Shown here piece by piece: positions 57,550 to 64,000 of a stretch of 64,000 nucleotides of DNA. Positions within the stretch are counted from its first letter, which is position 1, and every line of letters begins with the position of its first letter. The notes beneath the pieces were generated by a model that was not told the origin of the DNA, did not search any database, and was given only the letters and a program-made list of their open reading frames with translations. Origin of the DNA: Marinilabilia sp. (GTDB lineage Bacteria > Bacteroidota > Bacteroidia > Bacteroidales > Marinilabiliaceae); NCBI RefSeq assembly GCF_016278715.1, contig NZ_JADQBH010000033.1, positions 18,794 through 82,793 on the forward strand, read 5' to 3'. The position numbers and the translations under genes were made by a program.

Positions 57550-58371
57550 ATGGGGGTTACGTTAGGTATTAATGAGTTAAAAGCCGTCACCAGTGAGATG
57601 GCCCGGTACGAAAATATGGATTATACCGGATTGTCGTTTTCTTTCCTGAAAAGGCGACTAGCCTATGTTTTTGATAAACTGAAGGTGAGAAAACTGGTCG
57701 CTTTTTCTGAGCGGTTAAAGAATAATGACTTTCGGGATGATGTGAAGTATTATATGGCTGTGAAGGTTACCGAGATGTTTCGTGATCCCGGGTTTTGGAG
57801 GTCTGTACGTCACAATCTTTTTCCGGTTTTGGGGAAGGAATTTAATGTCTGGTTCCCGGATACATCTTCCGGAGAGGAGCTTTTTTCTTTTTTAGTGTTG
57901 CTGAAGGAAAACGAACTGATAGATTCTGTAAAGATTATTTGTCAACATCCGTCGGAAAAACTCTGTAATGAGGTCTCCGAAGGATTGTTGGAGGTTAAGG
58001 ATGAAGAGTTGAATCACAGTAATTACAAACGACTGGAGGAGCATGATAGATTCGAAACCTATTTTAAGGAGGAGAACGGGAGACTGAATTTTGATAAGGC
58101 TTTGCTGAAAAATTGTCATTTCCGCATTGGAGCTCCCGGAGTTGCTCAAGATGATGAAGTGTTTGATTTCATAGTGTTTCGGAATTCCGGCATCAATTAC
58201 GCTTATAGCAGACATGAGGAATTGTTCAAAAATATTGTGGAACATATACGACCTGGCGGCTTTTTGGCAATAGGTGTGAAAGAAACCATTCCGGAAAACC
58301 TCAGTGATTTTCTGATTGTGGTAGATAAAAAGGAGAGTATTTTTAGAAAAGCCGGGAAGAAAAATGAGTAA
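57550..58371 (+). CDS. Degenerate CheR-like protein (third copy, probably inactive)
   Basis: The protein is about 273 residues. It keeps the CheR N-terminal part (FSFLKRRLAYVFDKL and VKVTEMFRDPGFW), but the methyltransferase motifs have decayed. The SAM loop reads FPDTSSGEELFS without its glycines, the acidic residue of TDIS is lost (CQHPSEKL), and CRNVLIYF reads FRNSGINY. It probably keeps the fold without catalysis and may bind receptors or regulate the other two CheRs. A TTG start at 57529 overlaps the previous gene; the ATG at 57550 is preferred. Its end overlaps the next gene by eight bases. Confidence 0.75.
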   Translation: MGVTLGINELKAVTSEMARYENMDYTGLSFSFLKRRLAYVFDKLKVRKLVAFSERLKNNDFRDDVKYYMAVKVTEMFRDPGFWRSVRHNLFPVLGKEFNVWFPDTSSGEELFSFLVLLKENELIDSVKIICQHPSEKLCNEVSEGLLEVKDEELNHSNYKRLEEHDRFETYFKEENGRLNFDKALLKNCHFRIGAPGVAQDDEVFDFIVFRNSGINYAYSRHEELFKNIVEHIRPGGFLAIGVKETIPENLSDFLIVVDKKESIFRKAGKKNE

Positions 58372-58954
58372 AAGCATGGAAATATCCGACCGGAAATTTA
58401 AAGTAGTGGTCATTGGAGGTTCGGCAGGCAGTTTTTCAATTGTTTCGAAAATCCTGTCCCAGTTAAATCCCGGATTTCCTGTGCCTCTTGTTCTGTGTCT
58501 TCACCGGTTAAAACATGTGAGGTCAGGATTGGTAGAAGGTTTAAATCTGAAATCGAAAATTCCCGTGATGGAGCCTTTCGATAAAGAGAAGTTGAAACCG
58601 GGCGTTGCAATGCTCGCTCCTTCCAACTATCATCTGTTTGTTGAGTTCGACAGCACCATATCCTTGTCCACCGAAGATGTACATAACCACAGCCGCCCTT
58701 CAATTGATTATGCCTACTCTTCTGCGGCCTATGCTTTTCGAGAAAAAACACTTGGCATCATTCTGACAGGAGCCAATAAAGATGGAGCAAAAGGGTTAAA
58801 AGATATTGGAGATAAAAAAGGTTACACAATTGTTCAGGACCCTGCAACATGCGATGTGGAAACAATGCCACAGGCTGCTTTGAAGTTGTTCGAACCCGAT
58901 GAGATATTAACCCCTGATGAGATTGTAAAAGTCTTAAATAGTCTTGTTGGGTAA
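58364..58954 (+). CDS. Stand-alone CheB methylesterase domain
   Basis: The 196-residue protein consists only of the esterase domain of CheB. The triad is Ser20 (VIGGSAGS), His47 (LCLHRLKH) and Asp near 140 (ANKDGAKG). There is no receiver domain, so its activity would not be set by CheA phosphorylation. The eight-base overlap with the degenerate CheR gene suggests the two are made together. ATG 58376 is an alternative start. Confidence 0.85.
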   Translation: MSKSMEISDRKFKVVVIGGSAGSFSIVSKILSQLNPGFPVPLVLCLHRLKHVRSGLVEGLNLKSKIPVMEPFDKEKLKPGVAMLAPSNYHLFVEFDSTISLSTEDVHNHSRPSIDYAYSSAAYAFREKTLGIILTGANKDGAKGLKDIGDKKGYTIVQDPATCDVETMPQAALKLFEPDEILTPDEIVKVLNSLVG

Positions 58955-58968
58955 AAAAATGTTGTTTT

Positions 58969-59742
58969 ATGAGCAGGTTTAATTTCAATAATAATGCATT
59001 TCAGAAGTACTTGTTTCTCCTTGGAGGAATTGCTTTTGGGCTGTCGCTGCTCAAAAATATTTTTCTGGAACAGAATCCCGGCATCATTTTTTATCTGATG
59101 GAGCTTCTGTCTTTCATTTTTTTTCTGGCCGCTTTTTTTGTGAGCGACAAAAACAATCAACAATTAAGGTCTGTCAATGATATTCAAAAGAATAAATATG
59201 AAGAAGAGCGGAAATGGATGAATCAGAAAATCGATAAACTGCAGGAGATTGTAACAGCTTACGAGAAAAAGGAGAATGAGGCAACCCGCTTTGCTTCCTA
59301 TCAGGAAAAAGTATTGCAACAGCTGACAAATATAAAAGATTCAGGAAAGAACAAACATAAGTTACTGTACTCTTTAGGTGAATTATTTCATGGAATGGCG
59401 GTAATTCTATATAAAAAAGAGGAACCGGGAGGCCGGTTTAACGTAGAAGCATCTTACGGACTGGCTGAAGATGCCCCTGTTGCCGGATTTATTTCAGGCG
59501 AGGGGCTTCACGGACAGGCTGTTGTGGACGGTGTTGCTGTTGTGGTTGGAGATATTCCCGAAAGTTACATTGAAGTGGAAACAGCACTTGGGAAAAGCGA
59601 TAATTATTATCTGTATTTGTTGCCGGTAATGAAAGAAAACGAATGTAACCGCCTGCTGGAGATACTAACATTTAAAGAGAGTCGAATTAAAGAAATGTGG
59701 CCGGAGGTAATGGAGAATCTTGTGAAAAGAGGAATTTTTTAA
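58969..59742 (+). CDS. Membrane GAF-like sensor protein
   Basis: The 257-residue protein has two membrane helices (about 13-30 and 40-60), a coiled coil (about 65-115), and a C-terminal GAF-like domain (about 125-257) with ISGEGLHGQAVVDG and GDIPESYIEVETALGKS. The same GAF signature recurs in the proteins encoded at 54793 and 59791. No output domain is present. It lies 14 bases after the stand-alone CheB gene. Confidence 0.7.
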   Translation: MSRFNFNNNAFQKYLFLLGGIAFGLSLLKNIFLEQNPGIIFYLMELLSFIFFLAAFFVSDKNNQQLRSVNDIQKNKYEEERKWMNQKIDKLQEIVTAYEKKENEATRFASYQEKVLQQLTNIKDSGKNKHKLLYSLGELFHGMAVILYKKEEPGGRFNVEASYGLAEDAPVAGFISGEGLHGQAVVDGVAVVVGDIPESYIEVETALGKSDNYYLYLLPVMKENECNRLLEILTFKESRIKEMWPEVMENLVKRGIF

Positions 59743-59790
59743 CAGGGGAAAAATAACCGGGTTTTATCGGGTAAAGCAGAAACAAAAGGA

Positions 59791-62406
59791 ATGGGATTTT
59801 ACAAAAAAGTACAAAAAGCAATCAAAAAGTGGTTTTTTACGGGCGTGTTGTCTGTAAAAGACCAGCTGTATTTGCTTATTTTTATTTTTCTGTTTTTGCT
59901 TCTTTCATGGGGCGGCTTTTTGTCTATTCAACACCGAATCTTCAGTTTTAGCAATGTCTTTTATCTGCATTCCTGGTGGTTGGTGTGGATCGTGGATTTG
60001 TTGATTATTGCTGTTCCTCTGGCAGTAATATTTGTGCGTAACTATATTAATATTCATACTGCTGAATACCGGAATCAAATTAATGGTCTGCAAAAGCAGA
60101 TTGAGCATAACATCGAACTGGCCGGTAAACTTAGAGACCGTGGTGATGTTTCCGAAGAGGACAATCGGGAAGATCAATTGTCGTCAGTTCTTCTGGAACT
60201 TGGGAAGAACCTGAGGACTGCGCGACTCCGCGAGGATGAAGAAAACTATATATCAAGGGGGAAAGAGCAAATGTCCGATTTGCTGCGTACCCATCATGCA
60301 TTGGCAGAACTGACGCCGGATGTGTTAAAGGCACTGATAGATTACATGGGAGGCATTCAGGGTGCTTTCTATTTGCTGGAGGGGGATGTGTTGAAGCGAA
60401 GTGCTATGCATGCCTACAACAGACGCAGGTATGAATACCATGAGTTTAAAATAGGAAAAGGTCTTGTAGGTGCTTCAGCTTACGAGAAACAAATTATTTA
60501 CCGAACCGAAATTCCGGATGATTACTGGTCCGTTACGTCAGGAATTATTGGAGAGAAAAAGCCCAGAGCCATCTTGATTATTCCTCTGCTTCAGGAGGAA
60601 GAACTACAAGGCGTAGTAGAAATAGCTTTCCTGAAAGATGGTCTGGGAAATAAGCATCTTTCCTATGCCGAAGAGGTAGCTGAAACCATTGGTCAGACCA
60701 TTTATAATCTTAAAATTACCACCCGTACCGAAAAGTTACTACAGGAATCTCAAAGCCTCACCAAAACACTCCAGGAAAATGAGGAGCAGCTGAGGGAGAA
60801 TGCCCGGGAAATGCTTGATACTCAGGAAGAACTGGAAAAATCTAACCAGATGCTTGAGACTCAGGTACAGGAAGTAGCTCATGCTCAGAAACGATTGGAA
60901 GCACTGCTGACCAATGCATCTGAATTTATCTCTATTTACAATGAAAACCAGGAGCTTGTATTTGAGAGCCCTTCTGTTAAGCGCATTCTAGGGTATGACG
61001 ATAATGATGAGATTACGGGAATGAATCCTGACCTTCTGACGCCAAGAGGATATCGTACCATCAATAATTTGTTCCAGTATTTGCTGGAAACCCCGGGTGG
61101 AGAGCAAATTGCTCAATACACCTATTTGAGGAAAAATGGAGAAAAACTGTTTCTCGAAACAAAAGGGAAGAACCTGTTGCACGACCCGGCTATCAAAGGA
61201 ATTATCTTTAACACCCAGGATATTACGGAAAGAAAACGCGCCGAAAAAGAAGAGCAGATGAAATCGCGCATGCAGAGTTTGTCGGAAAACAGTCCCGATA
61301 TGATTATGCGTGTGAATATGATGGGTAAGCTGGTTTATGTTAACCCCGCGGTGGCGGAGTTTGTACAAATACCGGCCAATGATATTATAAAGAAAAGAGT
61401 CAGCGAATTGGAGATTGACGTCAGATTTGTTGAGTATGTGGAGGAAACGCTGGAGGCCATAAAAAGTGAGCAGGATACCATTATTTCAGAAGTAAAGATA
61501 GAGGTAGCAGGTGACGAGCGCATCATGGAAATTAAGGGAATTCCCGAGCTTAATGATGAGGCGGAATTAGAGTCTGTTTTGTTTGTGTCGCACGACATGA
61601 CCGAGTTTAAGAAGATTGAGGCCGATATAAAAGATAAGAACAAGAAAATATCGGACAGTATCAATTACGCACAACGAATTCAAAGTTCCCTGCTTCCTGA
61701 TACCAATTATTTGCAGAACTATTTTCCACGTTCTTTTATTTTTTACCGCCCAAAAGATGTAGTTAGTGGAGACTTCCCCTGGTTTCTCGAAAAAGACGGA
61801 ATTCTTTATGTGGCGGCCGTTGATTGTACAGGCCACGGGGTGCCGGGCGCACTACTGTCTTTTATCGGATATTTCCTCCTGAATAATATCGTAAGTGCCG
61901 ATCCGCATTTGTCTTCTGCGGAAATAATGGAACAACTTCATCAGGAAGTACGTAAAGCATTAAAACAGGATCAGGAAGGTTCTAACGGACGCGATGGAAT
62001 GGACATTGCTTTTTGTAAGGTGGAGAAGGATAAAAAAGTTCTGGACTACTGTGGAGCACACCGTCCCCTGTTCCTGGTAAGGGAAGGTGAATTGCTGGAG
62101 TATCAGGGAACCAGAAAAGGAATTGGAGGAGCACCACTGCCCCGAAAAAAAGAGAAAGAGTTTGAAAATCATGTTATAGATTATCAGGACGGAGACAAAG
62201 TATTTATCTTTTCTGATGGTCTGCCTGACCAACTTGGAGGCCCGGACAGGAAGAAATTCCAGCCCCGCCGAATGCGCGAAGCACTGACCATGGATGCAAG
62301 TTACACCATGGCTCATTACGGACGCTATTTCCCAAAAGTTTTTTATGAATGGATGGGCGAGGAAAAACAAGTTGACGATGTTTTATTGATAGGAATTGAA
62401 TTGTAA
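59791..62406 (+). CDS. SiaA/SpoIIE-like PP2C phosphatase with GAF and PAS sensors
   Basis: The 871-residue protein has two membrane helices (about 25-45 and 54-78), a GAF domain (about 170-310) with GKGLVGASAYEK, a coiled coil, and two PAS domains (about 370-480 and 490-605). A SpoIIE-type PP2C domain follows (about 625-871) with metal-site motifs VSGDFPWF, AVDCTGHGVPGAL, GRDGMDIAF and FSDGLPDQ, all present. It should remove phosphate from Ser/Thr of a STAS or SiaC-like partner. SiaB- and SiaC-like genes follow 33 and 620 bases later, as in siaABC loci. Confidence 0.9.
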   Translation: MGFYKKVQKAIKKWFFTGVLSVKDQLYLLIFIFLFLLLSWGGFLSIQHRIFSFSNVFYLHSWWLVWIVDLLIIAVPLAVIFVRNYINIHTAEYRNQINGLQKQIEHNIELAGKLRDRGDVSEEDNREDQLSSVLLELGKNLRTARLREDEENYISRGKEQMSDLLRTHHALAELTPDVLKALIDYMGGIQGAFYLLEGDVLKRSAMHAYNRRRYEYHEFKIGKGLVGASAYEKQIIYRTEIPDDYWSVTSGIIGEKKPRAILIIPLLQEEELQGVVEIAFLKDGLGNKHLSYAEEVAETIGQTIYNLKITTRTEKLLQESQSLTKTLQENEEQLRENAREMLDTQEELEKSNQMLETQVQEVAHAQKRLEALLTNASEFISIYNENQELVFESPSVKRILGYDDNDEITGMNPDLLTPRGYRTINNLFQYLLETPGGEQIAQYTYLRKNGEKLFLETKGKNLLHDPAIKGIIFNTQDITERKRAEKEEQMKSRMQSLSENSPDMIMRVNMMGKLVYVNPAVAEFVQIPANDIIKKRVSELEIDVRFVEYVEETLEAIKSEQDTIISEVKIEVAGDERIMEIKGIPELNDEAELESVLFVSHDMTEFKKIEADIKDKNKKISDSINYAQRIQSSLLPDTNYLQNYFPRSFIFYRPKDVVSGDFPWFLEKDGILYVAAVDCTGHGVPGALLSFIGYFLLNNIVSADPHLSSAEIMEQLHQEVRKALKQDQEGSNGRDGMDIAFCKVEKDKKVLDYCGAHRPLFLVREGELLEYQGTRKGIGGAPLPRKKEKEFENHVIDYQDGDKVFIFSDGLPDQLGGPDRKKFQPRRMREALTMDASYTMAHYGRYFPKVFYEWMGEEKQVDDVLLIGIEL

Positions 62407-62438
62407 TTATCTTTACATTTTTAAAGACTTCATACGCT

Positions 62439-63014
62439 ATGAGCAGAGAAATTGAAAGCCATCGTTTTCTGGATTTTGCATACCAGCTTTACAAAACGAT
62501 GAAAACAAATGAGATTAACCTTGTTTATGAAGGGGAAGTAACACAGGACATTACCAAGACCTTTACTTCTCTGACAGAAAGAAATATGGCTAAGTCAGAG
62601 GAATCGAATCAGGTTCAGAGAAAGGTGTTTAATGTGATGGTAGAATGCTTACAGAATATAAGTAAGCATGCCGACACCCTTTCGGACGATGATGAGGAAG
62701 AACGCCGTGGCATTGTGATGGTCAGCAGGGGAGATGAGAGTTACAAAATTATTACAGGCAATGTAATCCGGAATACCAAGGTGCCCAGTCTTAAAGAGAG
62801 TCTGGAACATATTAACAGTCTGGATAAAGCAGGTCTTTCGTCGCTCTATAAGCAGCAGATCGTGGAAAGTACAATCTCCGAAAAAGGGGGCGCCGGTCTT
62901 GGACTGATTGATATTGCCAAAAAAACAGGCAGTAAGCTATCCTATCAGTTCAAAGAGCTTAACGAAGAAGTCTCCTTCTTTATTCTTACTTCTACCATTA
63001 ACAGAAACAGATAA
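62439..63014 (+). CDS. SiaB-like Ser/Thr protein kinase
   Basis: The 191-residue protein has a GHKL-type ATPase core of the anti-sigma-kinase kind, with N-box-like VECLQNISKHAD (about 68-79) and a G box GGAGLGLIDIAKK (about 150-162). It matches my recollection of the SiaB family, which phosphorylates SiaC. It lies between the PP2C phosphatase gene and the siaC-like gene, giving the full kinase/phosphatase/substrate set. Confidence 0.87.
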   Translation: MSREIESHRFLDFAYQLYKTMKTNEINLVYEGEVTQDITKTFTSLTERNMAKSEESNQVQRKVFNVMVECLQNISKHADTLSDDDEEERRGIVMVSRGDESYKIITGNVIRNTKVPSLKESLEHINSLDKAGLSSLYKQQIVESTISEKGGAGLGLIDIAKKTGSKLSYQFKELNEEVSFFILTSTINRNR

Positions 63015-63025
63015 AAAGTATATAT

Positions 63026-63406
63026 ATGGACGTGATAAACATACAGGGAACCGACGATACCCCTAACGTTATTCTGGACAAAGCAAGTGGCCAATTCGAG
63101 ATTTCTGGCCGATCGTTGCCCGAGGACGTAAACATGTTTTACGAGCCTATCCTCGACTGGATTGACCAATACGCGGAAGATGCCAATGATCATACTGAGT
63201 TCAATTTCAAACTGGAATACTTCAATACTGCCTCTTCAAAGGTTATTCTAGATATTCTGCTGAAGTTTGAAGAAATCGTGGAGAATGGGAAAGAAGTTGT
63301 CATTAAATGGCACTACCACGAAGACGAGGAGGATATGCTGGAAGCCGGTGAGGAATATTCGGACATTGTAGATATTCCATTTGATTACGTACTTTATACC
63401 GATTAG
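63026..63406 (+). CDS. SiaC-like regulatory phosphoprotein (DUF1987)
   Basis: The 126-residue protein matches SiaC/DUF1987, with the segments TDDTPNVILDKASGQFEISGRS and FKLEYFNTASSKVILDIL. Thr68 lies in the motif EYFNTASSK, the same number and context as the Thr phosphorylated in Pseudomonas SiaC. There the dephosphorylated form activates the diguanylate cyclase SiaD. No GGDEF gene is seen here, so the target is open. The gene begins 11 bases after the SiaB-like gene. Confidence 0.9.
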   Translation: MDVINIQGTDDTPNVILDKASGQFEISGRSLPEDVNMFYEPILDWIDQYAEDANDHTEFNFKLEYFNTASSKVILDILLKFEEIVENGKEVVIKWHYHEDEEDMLEAGEEYSDIVDIPFDYVLYTD

Positions 63407-63441
63407 TTCTCAGTTTACTAACCCACCTTTACAACTGTTCG

Positions 63442-64000
63442 ATGAGTGAAGAAATTCTAAAAGCATTAATGCAGCTGTTTGGGCTTATTGCCAAGCAGGA
63501 TGGGGGTGTTGAATCTAACGAAACTGAATACGTCAGAATATTTCTGGAGCAACAGCTCAATGCTGAAGCGGTGGAAGAATATTATGCATTGTTTCTGAAG
63601 CACTCGACCGATCAAAAGGGTGGTAAGGATGATGAGGAGGGTAAGGTTCGTCTTACCTCAATGAAGGACTCGGTTAGAATTCTGGGTATCTGCAAAAAAA
63701 TTAATAAGCAGCTTAACCGGGAACAAAAAGTGGTCGTGCTGGTTCGTCTATACGAACTGGTCAATGCCGATCATAAATTTACCGAACAACGCATGGCCAT
63801 TATTAATACGGTGGCCGATGTGTTTAGATTGCCCCGCAACGAAATTTCGCACATCGAAAATTTCGTGATAAACAACGATGCCGCAAAGCTCGATTTTGAT
63901 GAGCTTATGATGGTTCGTGGTGAAGATCCCGGACTGGAAATGGCCCGGTTTATTCATGCACCCGGGCTCAACGGTTCAATTATTATTTTGCGGGTGAAAA
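63442..64000 (+). CDS. TerB-like N-terminal domain protein, cut by the window end
   Basis: An open frame starts with ATG at 63442 and runs past the window (186 codons seen). Residues 1-130 are helical and resemble TerB-type domains (ILKALMQLFGLIAKQDGGV, YVRIFLEQQLN and LYELVNADHKFTEQR), which often sit at membrane stress or transport complexes. A new domain begins near 145. I recall larger Bacteroidota proteins of this start carrying an ABC-transporter ATPase, but that part is not visible. It lies 35 bases after the SiaC-like gene and is a candidate output of the system. Confidence 0.7.
   Translation, partial: MSEEILKALMQLFGLIAKQDGGVESNETEYVRIFLEQQLNAEAVEEYYALFLKHSTDQKGGKDDEEGKVRLTSMKDSVRILGICKKINKQLNREQKVVVLVRLYELVNADHKFTEQRMAIINTVADVFRLPRNEISHIENFVINNDAAKLDFDELMMVRGEDPGLEMARFIHAPGLNGSIIILRVK

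Noticed and set aside
44316..64000. Classical flagellar chemotaxis operon
   Set aside because: No flagellar, motor or CheZ genes are present, and the organism type usually lacks flagella.

Overview
The window looks like a chromosomal segment of a member of the Bacteroidota, probably a marine or sediment Bacteroidales/Marinilabiliales-type organism. The grounds are TAnnTTTG-type promoters with few Shine-Dalgarno sites, a DUF4254 gene beside a GT9 glycosyltransferase, an isolated atpD-atpC pair, a tRNA without encoded CCA, RND efflux built as TolC-adaptor-pump, and protein signatures typical of the phylum. The assignment rests on family knowledge, not on a search. No prophage, IS transposase, rRNA operon or CRISPR array is visible.

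Layout. 1-8 kb: an oxidoreductase, an acyltransferase/zinc-ribbon membrane protein pair, tRNA(CAT), a HAD phosphatase, a SPOR lipoprotein, and a PhoR/PhoB-like two-component pair divergent from a PiT phosphate transporter (8-10.4 kb). 10.6-13.2 kb: a GlsB-type membrane protein, RmuC and ComF. 13.2-16.1 kb: metY-hom on the minus strand, preceded by a promoter, a 37-codon leader peptide ending in a methionine-rich run, and mutually exclusive antiterminator/terminator hairpins, which together form a complete amino-acid attenuator. 16.7-18.7 kb: a secreted Asp/Gly-rich protein, ECF sigma, anti-sigma and a Spy/CpxP-like protein. 19-25 kb: a tripartite RND efflux operon. 25.7-32 kb: a putative outer-membrane protein, an MMPL-type exporter, a polyprenyl synthase and ATP synthase beta/epsilon. 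32.3-42.5 kb: a surface-polysaccharide cluster (DUF4254, GT9, a double GT4, two GT2, GT4, an LtaS-like phosphotransferase), then a U32 protein. 43.2-44 kb: DUF2797.

44.3-64 kb is the most unusual part. It is a long co-directional chemosensory locus: YfiR-like protein, MCP, STAS, CheY, HPt, CheA, two CheW, CheR, a histidine-kinase-like protein whose H-box histidine is Asn, CheD, CheB, a GAF/PAS membrane protein, a second CheR, a degenerate third CheR, a stand-alone CheB esterase and a GAF membrane protein. It runs into a SiaA-like GAF/PAS/PP2C phosphatase, a SiaB-like kinase and a SiaC-like protein with the phosphorylatable Thr at residue 68, then a TerB-like protein cut by the window end. No flagellar gene and no GGDEF cyclase is present. 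I infer a non-flagellar chemosensory array coupled to Ser/Thr partner switching with an output still to be identified.

Small dispersed palindromic repeats occur between genes, and one lies in frame inside the GT9 gene. Many genes are better started at an internal ATG than at the longest TTG/GTG frame; those choices are stated per gene.
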